A DNA stretch of 64,000 nt from Termitomyces sp. T153 (GCA_018296165.2 JACKQL020000008.1:744001-808000); one strand, 5' to 3'. Positions 45,457-57,700 are shown, numbered from the stretch's first letter. The notes: generated by a model not told the origin, from the letters alone. Numbers and translations are program-made.

Positions 45457-46120
45457 TACTCTGTAGACCTCAGAACTACTGGCCATTATGAGCAAGGCAT
45501 AACTGGGATCCAACCAAGTAAGATGTTTATTTTCTCATGTAGCTATGATTATACATGCCCCAGCAAGTATGGCTATCAACCAGTCAAATATACTGTAGCT
45601 ATGATTATACATGCCCCAGCAAGTGTGGCCATCAACCAGTCAAATATACAAGGGTGACTCAAAGGCATCTAACATTATGAAAGGGGCTGTAGTGGGTCAA
45701 GTGAGCTTGTTAATTGGGCTGAAAGGTGTGACCCCTCATATTCATACTTGGCAGCTACTTTCAGGAGATGGAATACTAAGCTAATCACTCAATCACACTG
45801 TGATTTGATAATTCAAGAAATCATGCCTCAGATGTCAACCATGGGGAGAATTGATGTTGCACAGCACCAATCAATTGACATATGTTGTGATTCCTACCTT
45901 GCTGGAAGAGCTGACATCTCAAAAGGATACTTGAGTAAGCATTTATTGATTTCTATGGAATAATATTACAGCTGTTTGCAATGAACATGGCAGTTCCCAA
46001 AATTTTTGATCAATGACAAATGCTATAACTTAGCCAAATAAACACTGTATTCTTGACTTGTTATGATTGACAAGATCAGCTGCAACACTGCTATCCACCT
46101 CTATGAGTGAATGCAATTTA
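45457..46120. other. Region between element G and the Tc1-like remnant
   Basis: CpG-poor sequence. A roughly 58-bp segment (TAGCTATGATTATACATGCC...CAGTCAAATATAC) occurs twice in tandem at 45540-45650. The frame 45748-45963 has no recognised domain; it could be the N-terminal part of the transposase to the right. Confidence 0.35.
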
Positions 46121-46129
46121 CTTGCTTTG

Positions 46130-46840
46130 CATGATATTCTTTACTGCTGCCATCTCTCTAAGCAAACATTTTACAGAATTTCCAGGCTTTGGCATGAAAT
46201 TGGCAATGTGGTTCCATTGAAGCAAAGTCTGTATGTTTGACTCCTCCATAGCCTCATTCAAGATGATGTTGACTATCTTGTTGAGCTCATACATCAGAAT
46301 CTTGACTACTGTCTTGATGAACTCTTCATCTCCTTGAGACCAACTGCTTTGTTTCTGCCAATTACACCATGAGCCACCATGAACTGGAAAGAGCTGGTGT
46401 CAGTTGCAAAAAGCTCAACAATATTGCAATCAAACAAGATGAAGTACATCAAGCTGGATTTAGTTTTCACATGGCAAGATATTCCACCAATGGAATTGGA
46501 TTAATAGATGAGATGTTGAAAGGTGAGAGGACTGTTAGATGTTGATATGGAAGATCAAGGAGAGGCCCATGAAATTCAGAGAAGCAGGTCTTCACTTGGG
46601 GAAGGCAGACTTTGCATACAGCATTGCTCTGTTGGATAAGATGGTAGCAGGTACAGTTGTCAAAGGTTCCATGACAAAGGCTGTTTACTTGAAATATCTG
46701 GAGTTCAGTATTGTAAGTCCATTTGTTTTCCTTGTATATACACTATTGAATTGAAGAAATGAGCTTCCAGAATGCTCCGTGTATCCCGGACCATTCATCA
46801 TCTGAGGCAAGCACAAGTGGAGTGAATAAATCAGTGGTGG
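46130..46840 (+). pseudogene. Tc1/mariner-like DDE transposase remnant
   Basis: Plus-strand segments in the correct order for the Tc1/mariner-type transposases common in Agaricomycetes: DDVDYLVELIHQNLDYCLDELF (46271-46330), HHELERAGVSCKKLNNIAIK then GLIDEMLKGERT (46375-46530, the catalytic-Asp block), KMVAGTVVKGSMTKAVYLKYLEF (46640-46710), and LPECSVYPGPFII (46766-46800) after a probable GT-AG intron (46717-46760). The blocks lie in different frames with stops, and the final DNA-K/E part is not readable. No terminal inverted repeats were found. Confidence 0.7.
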
Positions 46841-47037
46841 TCTTGATGGTTCTCACCTTTTGCATCAATTTTATAGTGCACTTACTGATGTATCTGACTT
46901 TAGGTGCCAGTAACCTTGAGGTTGGCCAACATCTTGTAAGTATTGTGTATACTTTGTCATCTCACAGTCCTTGCAATTTTTGTGTGTCCAGGGATGATGA
47001 CAACCTCACCACAAACCTTGATACACTCATTGAATGC

Positions 47038-47300
47038 CAAGCCTCTCAACAGCCCATGCCCGGCCTCAGTTTCACAATTGCAAACATCAATATATTCAAA
47101 CACCAAGCCTCTCAGCCACTGTTGCCCAGCCTCAGTATTACTTCGAACCTTGATATGCTTAAATACAAAGCCTCTCCACAACCCATGCCTAACCTTGATC
47201 TTACAAATGTCCAAACATCAATATATTCAAAGTCACTCAAACACCTGCACCCAGCCTCAGCCTTGCTACTACAAACATCAATATACTCCAACATGCCACC
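47038..47300 (+). repeat. Degenerate tandem repeat of about 60 bp
   Basis: Four to five diverged units, each with CAAGCCTCTC.AC..CCC.TGCC..CCT and ending ACAAACATCAATATA-like sequence, start near 47038, 47101, 47167 and 47234. They stay open in two plus frames (ASQQPMPGLSFTIAN, ASQPLLPSLSITSN, ASPQPMPNLDLTN). No known domain; probably a decayed minisatellite. Confidence 0.6.
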
Positions 47301-48180
47301 CAACCTGCTGGTCGAGTTCTTGCCCCCATCAAAACCTCAATGAACTTGGCCATGGTGATGACAGCAACATCAGAAGTCTGCCCAATCATAAAAAACAAAG
47401 ACAGCTGCTTTAGCTATTGTAGGAGAAGGTTTAACAGATAAGTGGGTTTCTGCATTCCTTCATCCTCCAATCTTGCCCAACAGGAATTTTGTGAGAATGG
47501 CTTGAAGAGCACTCTGGTGGAGCTAAGGCTAACTTTGGGAAGTACTGGGAATTACTATAAAACACTGTCTCTGGCTGCTCAGAAGGTATGTACTTCACTG
47601 CTATTCTAGAGCAAGAGCTTCAAGACTTACATAGAGTATCTCAGAGCTTTGACTGTCAAGTGAAGCAAGCTGTAAGTATTTATTTCATTGACATGTTTAC
47701 AATATACTAACAGCTTTATACAGAAAAAACTCACATCAACAGCAACAATGGGCTTTAGCAATGCTGAACACATTTCAAGGTAGGTCCAACTCACACTATA
47801 CTGCAATCTTGCTTCTGATGTCAATCTTTACAGTGAGTGGAACCATCTGAGGAGTGATTGACAACAATCAAGAAGGCAAAAAAGACATGGAGTTGGTGAA
47901 AGCACTGCAGTGGGCAGTTTTGGGAGGTGGCAAGCGGAGGAATGAGGATTGAGGGATTGAGGAACTACACTACATCTCTACAAGACACTTTGACAAAAAA
48001 AAAAGACAACCAGACGTGCTCCGTGGTAACCCTTCGCTACTTCTTGTCAACTTCGTGTCATCTATGGGCTCTCGTCACCTCCACAATTTCTCGACTGTCT
48101 TCCATACTTTAGCGACACCAGTTCCCATGCTGAGGTATGAGGTATGATATCATGAGAAAGAAAAGAACATTACTACACGT
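47301..48180. other. Transition from decayed repeats to host DNA downstream of MutY
   Basis: The interval 47470-47900 has a protein-like plus-strand segment (GLKSTLVELRLTLGSTGNYYK) with GT-AG-like gaps, but no family is recognised. Around 48010 the base composition changes to CpG-containing DNA, marking the start of the host island. Confidence 0.35.
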
Positions 48181-48183
48181 GGC

Positions 48184-50152
48184 TTACTTGACGCCTGGAA
48201 CATCTTCCAATCGCACCCACAAGGCATCGTTCGGTTGATGTGATTTCACCGAATCCTGACTGACATCAATTAAGCCGTTCCGGTAGTTGAAAGCGCAAAA
48301 CTACAGACCTTCAAGGGAGGTGGAGACTCGCCGCCATGAACAACCACCCATTGTGGCCGATAGGTCTTTTTGATATGGGAAAAGACATGCAAAACATCGC
48401 TAGCGGGTTTGATAGTGGTAATCATGAAGTGGTCACTATGTGCTTCTGATCTATTTTTGAGATCATAGGGTAACACAGCGTACTTCAATAGTTTTCCTAG
48501 TACGGTCAGAGGTATCTTTGCCTGAGCAGCAGTCGATGTCGTTCTAGCGACATTACTTGTCGTGGGAAATTCGTAAAGGCCTGCAAGAAGACCTAGGTAT
48601 TTATGTCGGAAGAAAGCGGAGCCGATGTATAGTCAGTCGCTAAGCATGTCAGGAGATAAAAGCTTACCTCTATCAGGTCTACGAACCATAAGAAACCACC
48701 TTTCTCCCATTGATGAGGTCCACTCAATAACGTTCACAATATCGAGCTCTTCACGCGGTTTCTTACGGTTCATTTTCATCGGAAAAGTTGTCACGTTGGT
48801 TTCTCGAAGCGGCTCACAGAAAGAACACACGTCCTCGATATCAGCAGCCGGCTTGACACATCATTAGGATTTTCAAAAAAGCCGGAAAGGGACGCACCAT
48901 GTAACCAGTTCGCGAGAGTTCATATGCTCGGCACCAGGGACGAAGGGGACAAGCATCACAACTCGGGTCACGAACTCTGCAAATGGTACTCCCTAGTTCA
49001 ATGAGGGCCTGATTGATGTCTCCTGGATATTTTAGCAATTCAGAAGTGCTTCCTGTTGAAAGACTTCCTCGACTTTCTGACATTTTGGTCAGGGTCAGTC
49101 CACTGGTATCAAAAGTGTGAAATGAAATCCCTAACCATTGAAATCAACCATGGCAGCAGCAGCAGCCCATAGTATATCAAGGGTCGCCTTCGCCTTTGGA
49201 GGAGCGTAGACAGCCAGGAACCGGCTCAGTAAGCGATGCACATTTCCATCTAACTTCAATCGAGAGCACTGATTATTCATAAACATTTAAGGGTCGAATA
49301 CTTTGACGCACGATAGGAACATGTTCACCATACGCTATTGATGCGATGGCACCAGCGCTATATCGCCCAATACCAGGAATATTGGCTTCCAGGTCTCTTG
49401 CATTGACAGGAAGCATTCCATGGTAATTTGCAACGACCTTTTGAGCACCGGCCAGTAAACGGCTTGCTCGTGAGTAGTAACCAAGACCTTTCCACAAGGC
49501 ATTAACCTCATCAATATCCGCGGTCGCCTAAGATAGTCAAGTATCCTATATGCAGGGAGACTACACAGACTTACTAGATCCCGAACGGTTGGATACCTTG
49601 AGGTATGATCGGTAAGTAATATAGTACCACTGGAAACGCGGATATCAAACATACATCTCCATCCAGCGCATGTAGTAAGGTATCACGGTCGTCACTTGCG
49701 TTTGTTGTAGCATGATTTCCGATACCCAAATCTGTGCGCTATCAACAGAGTGTACGGAGTTTGATATCAAATTGTACCTCGTAGGCCCGCTGACTGCGTT
49801 CCTCTGGTCCTAAATAGGGATTGTAAGGTTTTCGCCACGGCATCCCCCGTATTGCCTGGACTGTGCCATACCACTCCAGGAGCGTGTCTTGTAGTGCACC
49901 AGGTGAAATGATTACATGGCTGGACGAAGTATGAGGATATGCATCACCGCTGAAGACACTTTGCACCGGTTCCCGCAGCAAAGATTGGGAGTTATTCGAG
50001 TTGTTTTTCCTTGTTGAGGCTTTCCGTTTCCGTTTATTCTGATAGCTAGATGCACCAGAATGACTCTCAGAACTGTCGTAGTCGGAGGTACTGTGATCGT
50101 CATTAATCATCTTTGCTAGTGTGGGAGAGTTGAACCGTCGTCGTTTGGTCAT
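48184..50152 (-). CDS. MUTYH: Adenine DNA glycosylase, MutY/MUTYH family, nine exons
   Basis: It removes adenine mispaired with 8-oxoguanine in base-excision repair. Exons on the minus strand: 49778-50152, 49655-49731, 49575-49596, 49312-49527, 49136-49253, 48898-49076, 48668-48851, 48309-48592 and 48184-48255. All introns are 46-76 bp with GT-AG ends and phases agree, giving 508 residues without a stop. A basic N-terminus (nuclear-signal-like KRKRKASTRKN) precedes WRKPYNPYLG. The catalytic Glu130 lies in SEIMLQQTQV, the helix-hairpin-helix in IPGIGRYSAGAI, the catalytic Asp232 in LDGNVHRLLSRF, and the [4Fe-4S] ligands are Cys302, 309, 312 and 318 (C-X6-C-X2-C-X5-C). The C-terminal Nudix-like domain contains RPDRGLLAGLYEFP and the 8-oxoG-reading FSHIKKTYRP motif. 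All key residues are present and CpG is normal, so it is a functional host gene surrounded by transposons. Confidence 0.96.
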
Positions 50153-50710
50153 TGACTATAACGTTTGCGCCCGATTCTTATCAGTAGACTCGCAAACCGA
50201 GATCACGGTGACTCGTGTGAGGCGACGGGAATGATAGGTTCCGATGGAGTTTGTTAGTTTCAAGACTAGCAAAAAGTCGATACAATGACTAGAGAGCTAG
50301 ACCGTCCAGGCTGTCCAGTCACTTTAATGCCCGCTATGTTAGTCGTGGGTTTTAGGGTTTTAGGGCTACGTTTGGATATATTTTGATGACGTATTGTTCC
50401 CTCTTTGAGTAAATTTCTACATTCGTATTGTGACGTATTGTGACCATTCAATGGTTCGCGGCCGCTGGGGGACGTTTAGGTCAGTACTCTGACATATAGG
50501 CCAAATAACCGGACTATCTTGCAACTGCCTTAGGTCTGGATATGAGATAAGAAAGTCGCTCCTCCCGCATCAGGGAAATCTGAGATTGATGGCGGACCCT
50601 GGTACCGGATGGTCCAAGGGTTACCAGCGTCACCATCTAGGTTTCTAATCTTCAAGCCCATCTATCACTAATGCAATACTCATTCAATCTTTGTTGATTT
50701 TTGTTGAGAA
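50153..50710. other. Upstream region of the MutY gene
   Basis: CpG-containing host DNA between the MutY start codon and the copia LTR; the promoter should lie here. A GCGGCCGC palindrome sits at 50459-50466. No TATA box, other gene or RNA was recognised. Confidence 0.5.
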
Positions 50711-51053
50711 TGTTGGAACTAAGACTGGCAACCCAATAGGTGTAGTCACACCTAGATCAATACACGTAAGTATAATCCTCAGTTGTGTATAAACCAAACT
50801 GAATTGTAGGTACCTAGATCAATACACGTAAGTATAATCTAGGTACGATTTGTGGTAAGTATTCTATATGTGCGGTGAGATATGACTAACGTACCCTCAG
50901 TTGTGTATAAACCAAACTGAGAGTACTTTGTGTGTGTCGATCCATATTTATATGTACAGAGACAAGGCAAGCCGGTGGCCATTTAGTGACCCTGAGGACC
51001 ATTGTGTTCGTGTATCACACTAGTCACAACAATGACCTCACGGGCTCCCAACA
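50711..51053 (-). repeat. 3' LTR of the copia element
   Basis: A 343-bp LTR whose minus strand reads TGTTGGGAGCC to TTAGTTCCAACA. It contains two internal direct repeats, each present twice: CCTAGATCAATACACGTAAG (near 50751 and 50813) and CCTCAGTTGTGTATAAACCA (near 50777 and 50896). Confidence 0.85.
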
Positions 51054-51099
51054 CTCCTCCTTACCACGAACCGATGGTCCTCTCCTCCTCGCATGGAGT

Positions 51100-52469
51100 C
51101 GTTCAAGAGACCCCAAGGATGTGTCGCAGTCGGGTGAAGAGTGGTTTGGGCAGGGCTTTTGTGAACATGTCGGCTACATTGTCCCGCGTGTTGACGTATT
51201 TTATAGTGATTTCTCCCATTTGTTCTCGCTCTCAAATAAAGTGGTATTTGATGTCGAAGTGCTTGACTCTGGCATGTGATGTCGGATCCTCCGATAGCGT
51301 AATTGCGGCCTTGTTGTCGCAGAATGATGTGGTGGGTTTTGCAGTGAAGTCCCAGCCGATTCCTTTCATCAGCATGCATAGCCAGATGCACTCTTGTGTC
51401 GACTCGTAGGCTGCCATATACTCGGCTTTGCAGGATGACGTTGCTACGGTCTTCTGCTTTCTGATGGACCATGAGACTGCTCCCGTACCCAAGGACCATG
51501 TGTACCCTCCCGTACTTCTTCTGGTGTCTAGACAGCTTGCCCAGTCAGCATCAGTGAATCCTCGTAGCATGATTGATGAGCCTCCGAGTCGCAGCTTCAA
51601 ATCACTTGACTCCTTCAGATATCTGACCAGTCGGATGCCTGCATTCCAGTGTGTTCTGTCATAGTTGTCGAGGAATTGAGAGAGTTGTTGGCCTGCATAT
51701 GCAATGTCTGGTCTGGTAGCTATTGTGATGTAAAGTAGGCATCCCACAAGTGACCTATCTGGTAGTTTTGCAATGTCATCTCTGTCTTCTTGAGTCTGCA
51801 AGTCTCAATCTGGTCACCTCAGTTTTTGGCCAGGTTCCATTGGGAGTGACAAGGGATGCGCATCTTTTTGCCTGAATTGCTGTACTATGCAGTTTATGAA
51901 GGCTGTCTGCAGTAATGCGCGGTCCTGTTGCTACAATCCCATTCTATGGAGACCCCAACAAGGTATCTGGGCATGCCTAGGTCCGAGATAATCCAAGTCT
52001 CGCGCATTTGGTGTTTGAAGTGGTCATTCTTGTCTTTAGAGCTGGCAATGGACAGGAAGTTGTTGACATGGACAGCTGCTATTATTGTGCCAGTAGCTGA
52101 CCTTCTGTAATACATACATGCCTTGCAGGCAAGTTGAGTGAATCCCCATGCTGTCATGCATTTGTTGAGGGTCTGATTCCATATTCTGCCGGCCTGTTTC
52201 ATGCCATAGAGGCCTTTCACAAGCTCACACACCCAGTCCTCCTTCCCAGTCTCCTTGAAACCATCAGGTTGCTCCATGTATTGAACCTTGTCATCTGGCA
52301 GTATTCCATACAAGAAAGCTGTCTTTACATCGATCTGGGTTGCATCCCAGCCTTCCACCACCACAATGTGTAACAAGATTCTCCATGACTCCATGCATGC
52401 CATTGGTGATGTGGTTTTATTGTAGTCTTTTCCATGGATCTGCTCATACCCCTTGAAGACTAGTTGCAC
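51100..52469 (-). pseudogene. Copia pol: reverse transcriptase and RNase H
   Basis: The reverse transcriptase (51894-52469) contains WDATQIDVKTAFLYGILPDD, LVKGLYGMKQAGRIWN and, at the catalytic box, AVHVNNFL in place of the usual YVDD, so both catalytic aspartates are lost. RNase H (51232-51801) reads GCLLYITIATRPDIAYAGQQ, GFTDADWASCLDTRRSTGGY and HFDIKYHFI. A frame break around 51800-51895 separates the two. It is inactive. Confidence 0.9.
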
Positions 52470-53190
52470 CTTGTATCACATTGGATTCCCATGTTCGTCT
52501 TGCTTGATTTTGAACATGGGGTGCCCCTTCTGCACCTTTTGCCCTTTTGGTACAGCCGAGCGGGGCACCAGTCTGTACATGCCCATATCTTTCAGAGACT
52601 TCAGTTCCTCGCAATACGCTTCCTCCCACTTCTCTGCATCTGGTCCATTTTGTGCCTCCTTCCATGTGTTAGGCTCCTCCTCTGCTCCTAGAGGTAATGG
52701 CTTGATGTTGCTGACTTGAGAGATTGCTGTGAGTACTCAATCAGGGTCAATTTTGATTTCAGCATCTGTGGGCATGGGCACTTGTTCTGTGGCTGTACAT
52801 GGTTGTGACGGTTCTTCCTCTTCGATCTGTCTTGCTCTTTCCATCCTCCTCTCCTTTACTCTTTTCTCCCCTTCCCTGACATCTTCCATTACCCTCTTGA
52901 GTTGTGTAGGTGCTCTGTTTCCTTTGGTCATAGCTCTCTCTGTTGGTTGACAAACTCTAGTCAATCTTTGCAGTGCAGGCTGTTCCAGGGCCTCAATACC
53001 ATCCAGTTGGACCTGTCCCCCAATTGGGACAGGACCTGTTGTTGACACTTCAAGTTTGCCAAGGTCATTGTCATGGTCCTGGGGAGTTGTGGTTGCAGAG
53101 TTGTCTAGATCACTTAGGGTAGGGATTGGAGGTGCTGTGCTAGTGGCAGATTGGGTGGGCTGATCAAGCAGCTGCAATTTGTGTCTCTCA
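52470..53190 (-). pseudogene. Copia linker between integrase and reverse transcriptase
   Basis: Charged, low-complexity minus-strand frames (for example RVCQPTERAMTKGNRAPTQL in 52737-53190). Nearer the RT, the segment around 52540-52660 is the typical copia pre-RT block (EKWEEAYCEELKSLKDM-like) in broken frames. Truncated at 53192 by the LTR of element D. Confidence 0.6.
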
Positions 53191-53637
53191 ATTGTCACGA
53201 CCCATTCCCTGGACCCCCATACATTGCCCAACAAAACCCCATTCCCCCAGAACCTCCCCCAATGCTCCATTGAACTTCCCCAGCACTCTGCACCTACTCT
53301 GGCTAACTCCGACACATTCTTGGCTAACTCCGATGGCCCCCTGGCCCACTCCGATGTCTTCCCCACAGCTGCCAGCACTTCCCCTGGATCTCCTGAGCCC
53401 CTGGGACCACTCCCCCACTGTGCCTGACCCTGTTGCATGTCATCGACTTGACACCCTGGCCCCTCAGACTTACCCTGGAGCATCATGACAACTTTGGAAT
53501 GGACTGCATCAACAATTGATCCCATCAACATATCAATGTGGCCTGCCCTCTGGTTGTAATCAACACCCATCAACTCTATCAAGCTCTGCCAAGCCCCACA
53601 ACCACAGCCAACATTCCCAGAGCTCTTCAGTAGTCAG

Positions 53638-53682
53638 TATATAAGGCATAGAGTAGCTCTTTGTACTCTAGTCTTGAGATTA
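53638..53682 (+). promoter_or_regulatory. TATA box and likely transcript start in element D 5' LTR
   Basis: TATATAA (53638-53644) lies 32 nt upstream of AGTCTTGAGATTA (53670-53682). The G at the ninth base differs from A, C and G (T there), and the primer-binding site changes to match. Confidence 0.6.
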
Positions 53683-53708
53683 CCTACCTACCTACCTACC
53701 TACCTACC
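53681..53708 (+). repeat. (TACC)7 microsatellite in element D LTR
   Basis: Seven TACC units directly after the predicted transcript start. The 3' LTR has the same seven units at 60186-60213. Confidence 0.9.
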
Positions 53709-54345
53709 TTGCCTGATGTGTTTCTGATTGTTTCTTCTTGTGTTTCATGTTCTGTGTCTTGTTTTCCTTATTCTCAGTCTCCCAGTCTTATCTTGTCTCT
53801 ATTTTGTTATCATTTCATTATTGTTCTGTGTCTCCACCTGAATCTATTCTCATTCTTGTCTCATCTCTGCCTCATTTTGTTCGACTCCATCTCATCTTGT
53901 TTGATTCTGCCTATTGTGTTCAAGTCCTCTCAACCATAATGCCCTCATGAATTCCACAATTACAATTACAAACCTCCAACACTCTTTCACCAACTCCGGA
54001 CCTTGCTACACGCTTGGCTCTGAACCCTATCAATCCCCATTGATCCCCCATCAGAACTCTGGCTCTGCTCCCATCATTTGCATAGCCTCCACCTCCTCCA
54101 CCCCACAATACTCACATATGGACTTATGCCTGAACCCTGCCAAGCCCATCCCCCTTCCCTGCAACTCCTCCTCTACTCCTCCAGACCTCCCCAGACTTGC
54201 TTGGATCAACTCCCACTAACTATCTTCACAAGTCCTCAGTGTTTGGAACACCTCCGAGTGCTCAGTTGTCAGTGCAGGGAATCACATCCACCTAGTAAGG
54301 ACTTGCCCAGTGTAGCTGAGCCCCCATGGTCAGCGGAACCTGACA

Positions 54346-54358
54346 TAATCTCAAGACT
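54346..54358 (+). promoter_or_regulatory. Self-complementary primer-binding site of element D
   Basis: TAATCTCAAGACT directly follows the LTR and is the exact 13-base complement of AGTCTTGAGATTA at 53670-53682. Confidence 0.65.
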
Positions 54359-57300
54359 CTACCTTACCCTGTTTGTGATGTCCGCACATGCCCTGCACAC
54401 ACATTCGCCAAACAATTCCAATGCCTATGGTCGACCCATGCCCAGAAACCCTTATATGGTCCTACCCCATTTGCCAAGGCACACTGAGTTGCGGATCTGA
54501 CACCAAAATGCCCCTTCCACTCCAGTTACACCTATACAATGGCTCTCTTCATAGACACCCTCCCCAACCCATGCTCAACTCTACACCACTCCTGCAACCC
54601 ACCCTTCCCATACCTTCTCTGCCAGCTCTGCTTCCCCACAAAGACCAAACCCAGCATCGCCAAGGCTTCACCCAGACCCTGGCAACAATTTGGTCCATTG
54701 CTCAACAACTTCTCTGACACTGCACAACAGATCATCTGACTTTCACCCACAACCCTCCCCAAGAAAAGACCACCCTCCAAGCTAGCCCCGCTGTCAATTG
54801 GAATTAAGCTCAACCCAGCAGCCCCACCCACAATAACACAAGATGCCAAGACCAATACTATGCCCCAAGTTATAGAAAGCACTTCCAGGATCAGTTAGGA
54901 CCCCCTGGCCAACTTGGCCATCACTTCCACCCAACAAATGAAAGGAGCCCAATGCCTCTGACCCGACCCCAACAACCCCAGAATCCCCAAGCTTCTAGGC
55001 AATCCAGAAAGGAAGAGATACATGCCTCCACCCCAACCCTCAAAGCACAACCCCAAAATTAACAAGGAGAACTATGGCACCCCGATTCTTGATAAGGAAC
55101 AGCTCCAGAGTCCTGCCCACTACTTTGACACCCCCCCATTTGATCTGGACCCCCAAACATTGAAGATCCTTGATGCTGACCCTCTCCGCACACCATCAGA
55201 CAAGGACCCTGCCATCAGACTATGCCACCTCCCACAACAAGAACCCTCAGCATAGGAGTTGCCCTGCCAGAACAAACTATAGGAAAGATGGCCCTATACA
55301 AAGTAGTTCTCCGGGGTACTCTAAATTTGCTGACATGTTCATATCAGGGAGGGAGAAGCCCCACCATCATCCCAGAGACTGTCAATTAAACCACTCAAAT
55401 GTTCTGATGACCCAAAGAGCATATGCTCCAATATCCTTGGAGGACTTCTCCACCAGGATTGACAACCCAAATAACCCTGCGCCAACTTGAAGCTGCCCTG
55501 ATCCACCCCTCTGACCCACTCCGGACCCTAGCAAGACAACTCCAGGGCCCCTACTTTGACTCTGACATCCAACCAAGGGGACCCACAATGCCAGCTCAAC
55601 AATGAGGCCCCTGTAGCTCCTACCCCACAAGCATAAATCACTGACCACCAGCTCCATACAATCCCACCCCTACTCCAGAAGATGTCTATCAAGCAGGGAT
55701 CATGCCAATGGAGTACCCAGAAACAAAACCTATGCAAAGTAATCTTTCCAGAGTACTCTAAAGTTGCTGATGCCTTTTCCAAGAAGTGAGCAGTGCTCCT
55801 CCCCATTGCTACACACCCTGAATTGACATCTAAAAAACAGCAAAGGACATCACATGCTGCAATCCTGCTCTTGGAGTCCTAGCCCTGCTACTGTCCCACT
55901 CCCTTCCCCCAATACAAAATGCTCCCCAAGAAGAGAAGAAACTCTGGGACCCCCAAAGTAGCTCCCCCCCAAAATTCACAACACCTCCAGCAAATCCAAT
56001 GCCAAGAATAATGAAGTGGCCCCACCGACTCTGCCCCAACAATCAAGGGACCAATGATGCCCTTCAAAGAAGTGACCAACCCCCACCCACATTCACAACA
56101 ACCTCCGGAACACTCCAGAGCATAGATGAAGAATTGCCCTGACCCCACCGTGACTCTTGGGGAGTCCAAACCAATGCTCCCCTGCAACCGACTTCCCTGC
56201 CACCCTCCAACAATTGTGAACAACCATCTCCCCTCGATGGAGCAAATATTTCGCACAGAGTGACAATGGCCAGACTCACTCAAAACCTCAGAAGACAGCT
56301 AGACCAGCTCCTCCCCATCCAAGCTTGGCTCTAGGAGCCACCACCACTCCTACATGACAACTCTGCTGCTCAGTGAGAAAAACCCCCACTCCATAGCTTC
56401 CCCTCTGATTTGTGACATAATCCTGCCAACAAGTTAAGACCCAATCCCAACCCCTGCATCAACCCTGGATCCCTGATACCCATGCTTGGAATGGCAAACC
56501 AACAAAATATGCCTCAAACCCCTTCCTCTGCCCTGCACCACCCCCAAAGCCAACACAACCAACGAACTCCCCACCAAGTGACTCTTGTGTTGACTCCAGG
56601 ACTGCTAACTTTTTCCCTGACAAAAGAAACACCTACCCCCAGAAGGAACAACCCACAGAATGAGCCCCGAAGCATCTCTGCTGGGGCAAGCCATTCCCCA
56701 ACCAACCCCCATGCTGCTTCTGCCCAAAGAAGCATCCACCAATACAACCCCAACAGACCTCCAAACTCTAGGGAGTGTTAGAAATACATAAGACCCCTCT
56801 GTCCATCTCTGGACTTACCCTTGGCCAGGAAAGCAATGTCACATAGATGACCCAGAACCCACAAACTTTGACTCCAGACCAGAAGGAACTGGTCAGGACT
56901 GATTGCCCCGCATTCTGCCCCCTTGTCATTGACACTCCAGAGCACACTAAAGCACCACCCAAGCACACCCACCCATAGACACAATACTCTGGAGCATGAC
57001 TTTGACTAGAACCAACACTCTGGAGTGCAGCAAAGCCCAATCCTGAGTGCCCTTCACCAAATACAATACTCCGGAGCTTGACAAAACCCCACCATGCACA
57101 ACCCCACCCAAATGTAAACCTCTGGGCACCCCCAACCAAGAAAACACAACCCTCACCCTAAGGGAGTACCTCCACCTCCACGTTGACCAAACCCATAGCA
57201 TAGATGGCATGAAAAACAGCCCCCCACCAACTTATTACAGGGACCACCCTACCCCAGGGGCTCTGCCACTAAGCTGCTAGGGACTCCCTCCTCTGACCAA

Positions 57301-57700
57301 CTATGCCCCAAGGACAAACCTCACCCCGCCACCTCCACCATCATTAAAAAGGACCTCCACCACCCTGCCACCCATGTCAGCATAAAGGCCAGACCGCCCG
57401 AAGGCCTCCGCCCTCCCTCAAACACACATCAAAGACTTGGAGGTCCATCCCCTTGAACCAGCACAATGCACATCTCCACCGCAGACTGAAGAAAAACCCC
57501 TCCACCCTGGGTCTGAGGCTCTGAGAATCAAACCCAGCAATGCTGTCCAAAAATGCCATGGAACTCTGCAGGAAGACTCCCAACACCCTTGCTGAGCCTT
57601 GGGAACTCTTCCTACAGCACTCTGCTCTGCCTCAACAACTCCAGGACTAGCCAACACAGATGGCATTAGTGGGCTTAACCCCCACCTCTGGATCCACTAG
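54359..57700 (+). pseudogene. Element D interior: gag/protease relic, no polymerase
   Basis: The plus strand reads a short gag start (54380-54445), a stretch aligned with the protease region of A and G (TLSCGSDT, 54485), a pre-RT linker (SKFADMFI, then GREKPHHHP, 55315-55375) and a second linker-like piece (YSKVADAFSKK, 55755-55790). After that come Pro/Thr-rich frames with many stops. The end (57560-57720) matches the block after the chromodomain of G (GLTPTSGSTRDSTPTSTP). No YxDD, RNase H or integrase motif was found in any frame. Confidence 0.55.

Larger units (their letters stand above)
50711..53192 (-). mobile_element. Ty1/copia retrotransposon, 3' part, cut by element D
   Basis: A minus-strand copia element. 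Its 3' LTR is at 50711-51053 and is preceded (on its strand) by the purine tract AAGGAGGAG. RNase H, reverse transcriptase and part of the integrase-RT linker follow up to 53192, where element D begins. Integrase, gag and 5' LTR are not seen in the window. The left flank is GAGAA; the partner duplication cannot be checked. Confidence 0.88.
53193..54345 (+). repeat. 5' LTR of element D
   Basis: 1153 bp, TGTCACGACCCATTCC to GGAACCTGACA. Confidence 0.92.

Noticed and set aside
50459..50466. GCGGCCGC palindrome upstream of MutY as a regulatory site
   Set aside because: A single 8-bp palindrome without repeats or known factor is not evidence of regulation.
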